Below, piece after piece: positions 1 to 5,800 of a stretch of DNA of 23,452 nucleotides (position 1 is its first letter; each line of letters begins with the position of its first letter). The stretch comes from an uncultured Coriobacteriaceae bacterium (lineage in GTDB: Bacteria > Actinomycetota > Coriobacteriia > Coriobacteriales > Atopobiaceae). The DNA lies in the NCBI GenBank assembly GCA_900551595.1, contig URWR01000006.1:1-23452 (forward strand). The letters run 5' to 3'. The translations under genes were made by a program, and so were the position numbers. The notes below the pieces were generated by a model. The model ran no database searches. It was given only the letters and a program-made list of their open reading frames with translations, and had not been told where the DNA came from.

Positions 1-29
1 GCATCCCCGCCCCCAGCGGACGAGGCGAC

Positions 30-131
30 CCCTAGCGGCCTAGCGCCCATTCACACACGAAGGGCAGACGGTGGCGGGGTGGTACCGGGAAGGCCCCCAC
101 CGCCCCGCAGCGTGACGCCCTAGCGGCCTAG
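30..131. repeat. Direct repeat of CCCTAGCGGCCTAG, two copies
   Basis: The 14-base word CCCTAGCGGCCTAG is present exactly at 30-43 and again at 118-131, 88 bases apart. Each copy follows a similar G-N-GAC sequence. The word is nearly palindromic, with CTAG at both ends. Both copies lie in the GC-rich block. Whether this is a protein site, part of an RNA structure or a decayed repeat cannot be told from the sequence. Confidence 0.6.
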
Positions 132-153
132 TCAGGCGGAACCGCCCGAGCCG

Positions 154-178
154 TTTTCCACATCGCGCCTGTGGAAAA
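154..178. repeat. Inverted pair of TTTTCCACA (DnaA-box-like)
   Basis: TTTTCCACA at 154-162 is followed after 7 bases by its exact reverse complement TGTGGAAAA at 170-178. Each arm fits the degenerate DnaA-box consensus TTWTNCACA, but the pair is also a plain 9-bp hairpin. No further cluster of boxes and no AT-rich unwinding element lies beside it, so I annotate it only as an inverted repeat. Confidence 0.5.
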
Positions 179-298
179 AGCCCCCGTCCGTTCCGGCGCA
201 AGTCCGCAGGGCACGCCCGACGCGGGCGCAGGGGGGGATGGGCGGTGGTGGTGCGGGCGGGCGACATACTCCTATCGCTGGGGCCAAACACGCCTATA

Positions 299-330
299 TT
301 GCGCATTATTTGCGCATCTCCATTGCGCAT
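299..330. repeat. Three tandem-spaced copies of TTGCGCAT
   Basis: TTGCGCAT occurs at 299-306, 310-317 and 323-330, with starts 11 and 13 bases apart, about one helical turn. The core TGCGCA is itself palindromic. The array sits between the tRNA terminator and the GC-rich block. The helical phasing looks like a multi-site protein-binding region. No adjacent gene is visible to assign it to. Confidence 0.5.
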
Positions 331-336
331 AAGATT

Positions 337-378
337 GATAAAAGAAAACAGGTCAAACCGTTTTGTAGGTTTGACCTG
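337..378 (-). terminator. Rho-independent terminator of the tRNA-Pro/tRNA-Gly unit
   Basis: An 11-bp perfect stem is formed by 368-378 and 349-359 (CAGGTCAAACC and its complement) with an 8-base loop. Reading on the minus strand, it is followed by a T-rich run (TTTTCTTTTAT) at about 338-348. It begins 11 bases after the CCA end of tRNA-Gly. Confidence 0.85.
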
Positions 379-388
379 CTGTTTTGTC

Positions 389-462
<74 letters not shown>

Positions 463-468
463 ATGCGA

Positions 469-545
469 TGGTCGGGGCGACTGGATTCGAACCAGCGACC
501 CTCTGCTCCCAAAGCAGATGCGCTACCAAGCTGCGCCACGCCCCG
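469..545 (-). tRNA. tRNA-Pro(TGG)
   Basis: On the minus strand the gene starts CGGGGCG and ends CGCCCCG-A-CCA, with CCA encoded. The anticodon TGG lies at plus-strand bases 509-511 in the loop TTTGGGA. The T-arm contains GGTTCGAATCC. It is the first gene of a two-tRNA unit with tRNA-Gly downstream. Confidence 0.95.
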
Positions 546-558
546 ATCGCAGTGGAAA

Positions 559-587
559 AGTATAGGCGAGAATGACGATTTTAACAA
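559..587 (-). promoter_or_regulatory. Promoter of the tRNA-Pro/tRNA-Gly unit
   Basis: On the minus strand, TTGTTA (582-587) and TATACT (559-564) are separated by exactly 17 bases. The -10 matches the sigma-70-type consensus at 5 of 6 positions and the -35 at 4 of 6. The expected start lies a few bases before the mature tRNA-Pro 5' end at 545. The -35 lies inside a 7-bp inverted repeat. Confidence 0.75.
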
Positions 588-594
588 GTTAAAA
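579..594. promoter_or_regulatory. Palindrome TTTTAAC-AA-GTTAAAA
   Basis: A perfect 7-bp inverted repeat with a 2-base centre covers the -35 element of the tRNA promoter. It lies about 150 bp upstream of gdhA on the other strand. It has the size and symmetry of a dimeric regulator site, but its AT richness means it could arise by chance. Confidence 0.35.
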
Positions 595-644
595 TAATAT
601 CTTCACCTTACTATGTACAATATGTTTCGTGACTGGTTCTATAA

Positions 645-662
645 GGTTACGCTGAGTAAGCC
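645..662 (+). promoter_or_regulatory. First hairpin of the gdhA leader
   Basis: GGTTAC (645-650) can pair with GTAA-G-CC (656-662, one bulged G) around a 5-base loop. It precedes the terminator-like hairpin at 689-712. It may be part of a regulatory leader, but it is weak on its own. Confidence 0.3.
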
Positions 663-688
663 ACATCCTTTCAAGCTCTTTTCGAATG

Positions 689-712
689 AGTATCCTCATA
701 GAGGTACTTTTT
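689..712 (+). terminator. Terminator-like hairpin in the gdhA leader
   Basis: AGTA-t-CCTC (689-697, bulged T) pairs with GAGGTACT (701-708) around the 3-base loop ATA. The stem runs directly into TTTTT (708-712). The last T is 34 bases before the chosen gdhA start. The only genes to the left are on the other strand, so there is no plus-strand transcript to end here except that of gdhA. An attenuator in the gdhA leader is the simplest reading. This is inference from structure. Confidence 0.5.
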
Positions 713-745
713 GAAAAGTGGCTATTACTGTGGATTGGAGCGAAT

Positions 746-2101
746 ATGACTTACTCTGAGCGTGTTTTTGCTGAGCTTGAGACGCGTTATGCCGATCAGC
801 CAGAGTTTATCCAGGCCGCACAAGAAGTTCTTGAAACGATCCAGCCTGCCCTTGATGCTCATCCTGAGTTTGAGGAGGCAAGCCTTCTCGAGCGCATTGT
901 TGAGCCGGAGCGCATCATTATGTTCCGTGTTCCTTGGGTAGATGATGAGGGCAAGGTCCAGGTTAACCGTGCTTATCGTGTTGAGTACAACTCGGCACTT
1001 GGTCCCTACAAAGGTGGCCTTCGTTTCAATCCTACCGTTACGGTAGGCATGCTTAAGTTCCTTGGTTTTGAGCAGATCTTCAAGAATGCACTTACCACAC
1101 TGCCAATGGGTGGCGGCAAGGGAGGCTCTGACTTCGATCCTAAGGGCAAGTCCAACCGCGAGATTATGGCATTCTGCCAGTCGTTTATGACAGAGCTTTG
1201 TCGTCATATTGGTCCCAATACTGACGTACCCGCAGGCGATCTTGGCGTAGGAGGACGTGAGATTGGCTATATGTTCGGCCAGTACAAGCGTCTGCGCAAT
1301 GAATGGTCTGGCGTTCTTACCGGCAAGGGCCTTACCTATGGTGGTTCCCTTGCGCGTACCGAGGCAACTGGTTATGGCCTTGTCTACTTCGTAGATGAGT
1401 ACCTCAAGAGCTCTGGCACTTCTTTCGAGGGTAAGACTGCTGTTGTTCACGGCTCCGGCAACGTTGCTATCTATGCAATTCAGAAAGTTGCTCAGCTTGG
1501 TGGCAAGACCATTGCATGCTCGGATACTAAGGGCTGGGTTGAGGATCCTGAGGGCATCGACTATCAGGTTCTTGAGCATATCTACAACAAGAAGCGCTCT
1601 GGACACGATCAAGGTGTAAGCCTTGCAATGTATGTCGATGAGCGTCCGCAGGCTGTGTGGCATGAGGGTGACGGCCGCGGTGTATGGCAGCTTCCTTGTG
1701 ATGTTGCACTGCCCTGTGCACGTGAGAATACCCTTCTGCTTGAGGATGCTAAGGCGCTTGTGGCAAATGGCTGCAAGGTTGTGGGCGAGGGCGCTAACAT
1801 GCCCACTACGCCTGATGCAACCACTTACCTTATGGAGCATGGTGTTGCCTTCATGCCTGGTAAGGCAGCAAATGCCGGCGGTGTGCTTGTATCCGGTCTT
1901 GAGATGAGCCAGAATGCCGAGCATCTTTCCTGGACGTTTGAAGAGGTTGATGGCAAGCTTGAGAGCCTTATGCGCAGCATGTTCCACAATGTGGACAACA
2001 CGGCACGCGAGTATGGCCATGAGGGCAACTTCGTAATGGGTGCCAATATTGCTGGCTTCCTGAAGGTTGCTGATGCCATGATGGCTCAGGGTGTGTGCTA
2101 A
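746..2101 (+). CDS. gdhA: NADP-type glutamate dehydrogenase
   Basis: Catalyses reversible reductive amination of 2-oxoglutarate with ammonium to L-glutamate, the main low-affinity ammonium assimilation step, in the cytoplasm as a hexamer. The reading frame also has an ATG at 686. I chose the ATG at 746 because GGAG lies 5 bases before it and the resulting 451 residues match the usual length of the hexameric NADP-type enzymes. The Glu/Leu/Phe/Val dehydrogenase dimerisation domain fills about residues 50-190 and carries GPYKGGLRF (86-94) and PMGGGKGG (120-127) with the catalytic lysine K125. D165 in VPAGDLGVGG is the expected acid. The Rossmann domain starts near 230 with GSGNVA (236-241). No promoter was found with confidence. 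The leader can form a terminator-like hairpin, and a long palindrome follows the gene. Confidence 0.95.
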   Translation: MTYSERVFAELETRYADQPEFIQAAQEVLETIQPALDAHPEFEEASLLERIVEPERIIMFRVPWVDDEGKVQVNRAYRVEYNSALGPYKGGLRFNPTVTVGMLKFLGFEQIFKNALTTLPMGGGKGGSDFDPKGKSNREIMAFCQSFMTELCRHIGPNTDVPAGDLGVGGREIGYMFGQYKRLRNEWSGVLTGKGLTYGGSLARTEATGYGLVYFVDEYLKSSGTSFEGKTAVVHGSGNVAIYAIQKVAQLGGKTIACSDTKGWVEDPEGIDYQVLEHIYNKKRSGHDQGVSLAMYVDERPQAVWHEGDGRGVWQLPCDVALPCARENTLLLEDAKALVANGCKVVGEGANMPTTPDATTYLMEHGVAFMPGKAANAGGVLVSGLEMSQNAEHLSWTFEEVDGKLESLMRSMFHNVDNTAREYGHEGNFVMGANIAGFLKVADAMMAQGVC

Positions 2102-2112
2102 AGAACCTTTTC

Positions 2113-2130
2113 GTTTGAAGTAGTTCAAAC
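2113..2130. repeat. Inverted repeat GTTTGAA-GTAG-TTCAAAC
   Basis: A perfect 7-bp stem with a 4-base loop begins 11 bases after the gdhA stop. It has no T-run on either strand, so it is not a normal intrinsic terminator. It may be an operator or simply cap the 3' end of the gdhA mRNA. Confidence 0.4.
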
Positions 2131-2138
2131 AAGAAGAA

Positions 2139-2235
2139 GCATGGATGGTGTTGACGTTTCGTTGAGCTTTTTTCGTGCAAGCGATACTATGCACGGAAGA
2201 GAGAAAGAACTCGTCCAATACCGTCCATGCTTTTG
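2139..2235 (+). ncRNA. 92-nt long imperfect hairpin followed by TTTTG
   Basis: GCATGGATGGT (2139-2149) pairs with ACCGTCCATGC (2220-2230) with one G.U. The stem continues inward as GTTG-ACG (2150-2156) with CGT-C-CAAT (2212-2219), one bulge. An inner helix pairs 2168-2179 with 2190-2201, including the perfect CGTGCA/TGCACG, around a 10-base loop. TTTTG follows at 2231-2235. It lies 38 bases after gdhA. It could be the gdhA terminator, a small structured RNA or a hairpin-type miniature repeat. I call it ncRNA only because the pairing is so extensive; no known RNA family was recognised. Confidence 0.4.
2162..2190 (+). promoter_or_regulatory. Weak promoter candidate for the small membrane gene
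   Basis: TTGAGC (2162-2167) and TACTAT (2185-2190) are 17 bases apart, each with 4 of 6 consensus matches. They lie inside the long hairpin and about 100 bases before the start of the small membrane protein gene. The support is weak. Confidence 0.25.
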
Positions 2236-2296
2236 TAGTAATTTGTACCAACGGCCACTGATAGTGGCTAACTGTGTTGTATTGATGGGAGATTAT

Positions 2297-2557
2297 ATGC
2301 GTCGCGATATCGTATCGATTGTGCTGGGAGCTATTTCGATTCTCGTGGCGTTCTGCCCATTTATTGTGCTGCAGATTGTTGGTGCAGGTATTGGCGCTAT
2401 AGGTTTTATTCTTGCCTGGCGTGAGAAGCGAGCAGACTATCGTCGTGATATGACATGCATAATTGGCATGGTGTGTTCAGGTACCGGCATCTTTCTCTGT
2501 TTGCTTGCTCCGGTACTCTCTCTTGTAAGCAATATCATTCTGTTTTTTATCGCCTAG
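2297..2557 (+). CDS. Small hydrophobic membrane protein, unknown function
   Basis: A longer frame opens at 2141, but its first 50 residues overlap the palindrome and look non-coding. I chose the ATG at 2297 because GGGAG lies 5 bases before it. The 86-residue product starts MRRD and has two adjacent hydrophobic stretches (about 5-22 and 24-41), then a charged loop with WREKRADYRRD (41-51). A further hydrophobic region (about 52-85) is long enough for one or two more segments. The positive loop suggests that the 41-51 segment faces the cytoplasm. It resembles small three- or four-helix actinobacterial and firmicute membrane proteins (DUF4190-like in appearance), but I do not recognise it. It stands alone between gdhA and the sugar locus, so context gives no function. 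Confidence 0.65.
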   Translation: MRRDIVSIVLGAISILVAFCPFIVLQIVGAGIGAIGFILAWREKRADYRRDMTCIIGMVCSGTGIFLCLLAPVLSLVSNIILFFIA

Positions 2558-2580
2558 CCTTAGGCTACGAGTTGCTTTTA
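2555..2580 (+). terminator. Weak terminator candidate
   Basis: TAGCC (2555-2559, including the stop codon) pairs with GGCTA (2563-2567) over a 3-base loop. A loose T-run (GCTTTTA) comes a few bases later. The stem is only 5 bp and the T-run is displaced, so this is tentative. Confidence 0.25.
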
Positions 2581-2585
2581 TGTTG

Positions 2586-2609
2586 CGCTGTGGAAAAATC
2601 TCGACAGCG
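2586..2609. promoter_or_regulatory. Inverted repeat CGCTGT-N12-ACAGCG over the -35 box
   Basis: Perfect 6-bp arms at 2586-2591 and 2604-2609 are 12 bases apart. The right arm overlaps the -35 element of the promoter assigned to the amylosucrase-type gene. The position fits a repressor operator. The spacing fits a dimer binding two successive major grooves. Confidence 0.4.
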
Positions 2610-2629
2610 TGTATGCGTATAGTTAGAAT
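2601..2629 (+). promoter_or_regulatory. Promoter of the amylosucrase-type gene
   Basis: TCGACA (2601-2606) and TAGAAT (2624-2629) are separated by exactly 17 bases, and each matches consensus at 5 of 6 positions. Transcription would start near 2636, giving a leader of about 97 nt before the ATG at 2733. Confidence 0.65.
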
Positions 2630-2732
2630 TTAGCAAGCGACAGACATATGCATGATGTTCTCTATGAGCGGTGGAGAGAGAGGATGAGTTTCTCTGCACT
2701 GTTCTTATGTTTTGTATCTATGAGGAGCACAC

Positions 2733-4631
2733 ATGCTGTCGAATACTCAATCTTCCGGTCAAGCCCATAACTCTCATGCTTCCCTAAAGAAGTCTTCTGC
2801 GCGCGATGATGCGCTTTTTGCAAGCCGCCTTGCTCGCCATCATGATGAGCTGCGCTGGCTCTACATGGAGCTTTACGATAACAGCTCAATGTTTGCTGAG
2901 CTTACAGATCAGATGAAATACTTTTATGATGCACGACCACAAGCTTTGCGCAAACTTGATGCTGAGCGAGAAGGCCGTGCATGGTATCGCAACAGCGATC
3001 TTCTTGGCATGCAAATGTATGTGGATAACTTTGCTGGCACTCTGCGTGGTATAGAGGGGCATCTAGGCTATTTAGAGCGAATCGGAGTAAATTACATCCA
3101 CCTTATGCCTTTCTTGGACACCCCAGAAGATAAGAGCCGTTCAGATGGTGGTTATGCCGTCTCAGATTTTCGACGTGTAAAGCCTGAATTTGGCACCATG
3201 GACGATCTTTCACATCTCGCTGAGAAGTGCCATAGCCGTGGCATAAGCCTTTGTATGGACTTTGTTATGAACCACACCTCAGACGAGCATGAATGGGCAC
3301 AGCGTGCTCGCAGAGGTGAGGGTGAATACATGAGCCGTTATTTCTTTACGAATGACCAAGCTCTTATTGATCGTTACTATCGTGATGTACCACAGGTCTT
3401 TCCTACAACCGCTCCGGGGCATTTTACCTATCTGCCTGAGTTACGTCAGTGTGTAATGACGCAGTTCTATCCGTATCAGTGGGATCTTAACTACCGAAAT
3501 CCACGCGTTTTTAATGAGATGATGTACAACTTTTTGTACTTAGCCAATCAGGGTATAGACATTTTCCGTCTTGATGCGGTGCCTTACATTTGGAAGCAGT
3601 TTGGAACAAACTGTCGCAATCTCCCTCAGGTGCATTCAATCGTGCGCATGATGCGCATGATAGGAGAGGTTGTATGCCCTGGCATCGCACTGTTGGGCGA
3701 GGTCGTGATGGCTCCTGTTGAGGTAGTGCCTTACTTCGGTACCGTTGAGAAGCCCGAGTGTCATATGCTCTACAACGTAACCACTATGGCTACAACCTGG
3801 AGTTCTGTGGCATGCCGAGATACGCGTCTCTTACGCAGCCAACTGGAAACAGTATGTTCACTGCCTCGTGAATACACCTTCCTCAATTATCTGCGGTGTC
3901 ATGATGATATTGGCTGGGGACTCGATTACGCCACACTCTCTCATTGGGGAATGCAGGAAGTGGCGCATAAAAGCTATCTCAATGACTATTTTCAGGGCTT
4001 TACCGAAGGCAGTGTGAGTCGCGGAGAACTGTATAACGCCGATCCTGTAACGGGTGATGCACGTTTTTGCGGTACTACTGCCTCTATGTGCGGTATCGAG
4101 GCTGCAGGTTTTGAAAATAACGAAGCAGCAATGCAGGCGGCTATTCGAAAAGACATCATGCTTCATGCCTACTTGCTTACGCAATCCGGCTTGCCGATTA
4201 TTTACAGTGGTGACGAGGTTGCCCAGGTTAACGATTACACGTATAAGGATGACCCCGAGAAGGCTGACGACTCACGTTATATTCATCGCAGCCCCTTTAA
4301 CTGGAAATTAGTTAAGAATATTGATAAGAAAAATACCGTGCAGCACCACGTTTTTACGGCTATTCAAAAGCTTGAAGAAATTCGCCGTTCAAACGATGTG
4401 TTTGATGCAGATGCGGACGTTGCGATAGTGGACTATAGCGATCCCGCCATTCTATGGATTACCCGACACACCGGAAAAAAGACGCTCTATGCAGTCTTTA
4501 ACTTCTCTGACGAGACTCGTGAGGTGTGGATGCCACAGGAAGCCTCCTACACCAATCTTATCGACGGGAAGACAGGCAAGTTTGCATCGTTCTCACTGGA
4601 TAGCTGGGATTTTGCGTGGTGGCTCATGTAG
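2733..4631 (+). CDS. GH13 amylosucrase-type sucrose-active enzyme
   Basis: Predicted to split sucrose and either transfer the glucosyl unit to an alpha-1,4-glucan or hydrolyse it, releasing fructose. The 632 residues match amylosucrase length (636 in Neisseria polysaccharea, from memory). The start has GAGGAG 5 bases upstream. An N-terminal helical region (about 1-85) precedes the (beta/alpha)8 barrel. GH13 motifs are DFVMNH (176-181), RLDAV with nucleophile D281, LLGEV with acid/base E323, and HD at 390-391. DGGYAV (138-143) and DDSR (512-515) correspond to the D144-R509 salt bridge that shapes the amylosucrase pocket. DLNY (251-254), IWKQ (286-289) and HDDIGW (390-395) are also amylosucrase-like. 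There is no signal peptide, so it is cytoplasmic. It has its own promoter and meets the AraC-type gene tail to tail, 21 bp apart. A sucrose hydrolase of the same subfamily is the main alternative. Confidence 0.82.
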   Translation: MLSNTQSSGQAHNSHASLKKSSARDDALFASRLARHHDELRWLYMELYDNSSMFAELTDQMKYFYDARPQALRKLDAEREGRAWYRNSDLLGMQMYVDNFAGTLRGIEGHLGYLERIGVNYIHLMPFLDTPEDKSRSDGGYAVSDFRRVKPEFGTMDDLSHLAEKCHSRGISLCMDFVMNHTSDEHEWAQRARRGEGEYMSRYFFTNDQALIDRYYRDVPQVFPTTAPGHFTYLPELRQCVMTQFYPYQWDLNYRNPRVFNEMMYNFLYLANQGIDIFRLDAVPYIWKQFGTNCRNLPQVHSIVRMMRMIGEVVCPGIALLGEVVMAPVEVVPYFGTVEKPECHMLYNVTTMATTWSSVACRDTRLLRSQLETVCSLPREYTFLNYLRCHDDIGWGLDYATLSHWGMQEVAHKSYLNDYFQGFTEGSVSRGELYNADPVTGDARFCGTTASMCGIEAAGFENNEAAMQAAIRKDIMLHAYLLTQSGLPIIYSGDEVAQVNDYTYKDDPEKADDSRYIHRSPFNWKLVKNIDKKNTVQHHVFTAIQKLEEIRRSNDVFDADADVAIVDYSDPAILWITRHTGKKTLYAVFNFSDETREVWMPQEASYTNLIDGKTGKFASFSLDSWDFAWWLM

Positions 4632-4652
4632 GCATCATTGTTGGTTTTTGCA

Positions 4653-5507
4653 TCAATGCGCAACATGTTCACTTCTCCAGGTGCGCGGAGACATACCCAT
4701 GGCATTCTTAAATGCACGTGAGAAATGTAACTGGTTCGGATAGCCTACTGCTTCCCCAACTTCATGAATGGAAAGGCCTGAAAGCTTGAGCAGGTCACAG
4801 GCCTTTTCCATACGATATTGAATGAGATATTGCTGAGGAGATGTGCCCATAACGTCTTTGAAAAGCTTGCCAAAGTAGCTGCGGTTAATTCCGCAGCTAC
4901 GGGCAATATCTTCAACTGAGATATCGTGCTGGTAATTGTTTTCTACAAAGGTGAGAGCGGTATCAATATAAAAACTATTTCTAAGGTTGGCATGATCGAC
5001 TCGATGTGGCTCTGCTGAACGAATAAGCGCATCGAAAAAATAATAGGTTGTTCCCACTAAATAGAAGTCTGAGTCTGAACGACGGTCGAGCAAAGTCTGC
5101 ATGGTCTGATACATCTGGTCACGAAGTGCCTGATCTTGCGAGCGGTAAATTGGATATGACTTTGTAAGTCCAACACGCTCAAGTGCTCGACGCACATGCG
5201 TTCCGTCGAATTCAACCCAAATGTATTCCCAAGGATTGAGTGAACTTGCTGAGTATGTAGTAACCTGACCCGGGAAAATAAGAAAACCCTCATTGGCGTG
5301 AACGGGAAAACTTACCTGTTTTCCATCATCAAGCGTTGAGGTGAGGGTGCCTTCGCCTTCAATGATGTAATGAAAAAGGTAGTGAGACCGTCGTGCGGGG
5401 CCATACATATACGACGGCCTGCATACCTCACGTCCATATTGATAGGGCATGAGGTCGGTAAATGAGCTTCCACTAAATACAGAGTATTCAATCTCATGCG
5501 GTCTCAT
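4653..5507 (-). CDS. AraC-family transcriptional regulator, MsmR/RafR-like
   Basis: A 284-residue regulator transcribed away from the transport operon, across the AT-rich region. The start is set by AAAGGA, 5 bases upstream of the ATG on the minus strand. The N-terminal half (about 25-100) has the cupin-like sugar-sensing pattern of AraC_binding proteins (YIIEGEGTL, ANEGFLIFPGQ, WEYIWVEFDG). The C-terminal domain has two helix-turn-helix units: ISVEDIARSCGINRSYFGKLF (196-216), then LSIHEVGEAVGY onward to about 266. It ends with the GMSPRTWR signature (271-278). The position next to alpha-galactoside transport and hydrolysis genes suggests an activator responding to melibiose or raffinose, as MsmR and RafR do. 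The inducer itself is inferred from context only. Confidence 0.88.
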   Translation of the reverse strand: MRPHEIEYSVFSGSSFTDLMPYQYGREVCRPSYMYGPARRSHYLFHYIIEGEGTLTSTLDDGKQVSFPVHANEGFLIFPGQVTTYSASSLNPWEYIWVEFDGTHVRRALERVGLTKSYPIYRSQDQALRDQMYQTMQTLLDRRSDSDFYLVGTTYYFFDALIRSAEPHRVDHANLRNSFYIDTALTFVENNYQHDISVEDIARSCGINRSYFGKLFKDVMGTSPQQYLIQYRMEKACDLLKLSGLSIHEVGEAVGYPNQLHFSRAFKNAMGMSPRTWRSEHVAH

Positions 5508-5539
5508 AGCAATCCTTTCTGCGCTCTTTGGACAACAGA

Positions 5540-5545
5540 ATTATA
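5540..5545 (-). promoter_or_regulatory. -10 candidate for the AraC-family gene
   Basis: A perfect TATAAT on the minus strand lies 33 bases upstream of the regulator's ATG. No convincing -35 is spaced from it, which would suit an activated or autoregulated promoter. In such AT-rich sequence a perfect match is less significant than usual. Confidence 0.35.
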
Positions 5546-5650
5546 TATCAAAATGCTACAAAATATATAAAAAGATATAAAAATTAGGTATATAGATATA
5601 ATAAAGGTATAAAAGTATTTCAGACGAGTGAAGCTGACAGGGTTTTCAGT

Positions 5651-5747
5651 TTTATCGATAAATATAGAGGTAAATGACATAAAACAATTGATACCCTATA
5701 GTTACTTCTTACATTCCATTTACGTTAAAAAATGAACCGTTTATCGA
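5651..5747. promoter_or_regulatory. TTTATCGA repeat with palindrome TTTATCGATAAA
   Basis: A perfect 12-bp palindrome TTTATCGATAAA lies at 5651-5662. Its half TTTATCGA recurs in the same direction at 5740-5747, 89 bases further. One copy is just upstream of the candidate -35 box and the other is downstream of the -10. The arrangement would suit looping or two-site control by the adjacent AraC-type regulator or another sugar regulator. Confidence 0.4.
5674..5702 (+). promoter_or_regulatory. Promoter candidate for the transport/galactose operon
   Basis: ATGACA (5674-5679) and TATAGT (5697-5702) are separated by exactly 17 bases, each with 5 of 6 consensus matches. Transcription would start near 5709, giving a leader of about 220 nt before the ATPase gene. 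AT-rich flanks make false positives possible, and a start nearer the gene cannot be excluded. Confidence 0.5.
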
Positions 5748-5800
5748 AACAGTTAAGAAAAATTTTAAAAATATAAGTCATCTACCTGTGTAAACGTAAA
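5719..5800. promoter_or_regulatory. TTTACGTT and its inverted copy AACGTAAA
   Basis: TTTACGTT (5719-5726) is mirrored by AACGTAAA (5793-5800) in inverted orientation, about 74 bp apart. Both are downstream of the candidate promoter. This could be a second operator pair, but 8-base words in AT-rich DNA recur easily. Confidence 0.3.

Larger units (their letters stand above)
1..290. other. GC-rich block without recognisable gene
   Basis: Counting bases 1-240 gives 175 G/C (73%), far above the roughly 45-50% of the genes to the right. Every frame is short or of low complexity. One plus frame is open from the left edge to a stop at 121-123 and would encode a Pro/Gly/Arg-rich tail, so the end of an upstream gene cannot be excluded. 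The block contains a 14-base direct repeat, an inverted pair of DnaA-box-like words, and a GC-rich self-complementary stretch at about 73-108. It lies on the 3' side of the two minus-strand tRNA genes. I looked for RNase P, SRP RNA and tmRNA core sequences and found none. Its function is unknown. Confidence 0.5.

Noticed and set aside
1..300. Replication origin (DnaA-box-like pair)
   Set aside because: Only one inverted pair, no box cluster, no AT-rich unwinding element, and no dnaA or dnaN nearby. A similar single 9-mer also occurs at 2589-2597, showing that the word is not restricted.
1..300. RNase P RNA, SRP RNA or tmRNA in the GC-rich block
   Set aside because: The conserved cores of these RNAs were looked for on both strands and not found.
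40..330. 96-codon minus-strand open frame in the GC-rich block
   Set aside because: It has Arg/Pro-rich low-complexity composition, no ribosome site, and overlaps the repeats; it is open because of GC bias.
686..745. N-terminal extension of gdhA from the ATG at 686
   Set aside because: It would run through the terminator-like hairpin. The extra 20 residues are not family-like, and the ATG at 746 has a proper ribosome site and gives the standard length.
725..2251. 508-codon minus-strand open frame opposite gdhA
   Set aside because: It is a shadow of gdhA's codon pattern, with Cys- and His-rich sequence and no family resemblance.
2141..2296. Extension of the small membrane protein to the ATG at 2141
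   Set aside because: The segment coincides with the long palindrome and lacks a ribosome site; a GGGAG-preceded ATG lies at 2297.
2733..4631. Sucrose phosphorylase (gtfA)
   Set aside because: Length is 632 rather than about 490 residues, and the DGGYAV, IWKQ, HDDIGW and DDSR segments match amylosucrase rather than GH13 subfamily 18.
4632..4675. Bidirectional terminator between the amylosucrase-type gene and the AraC-type gene
   Set aside because: Only imperfect GCAT/ATGC pairing was found, with no stable stem and T-run in the 21-bp convergent gap.
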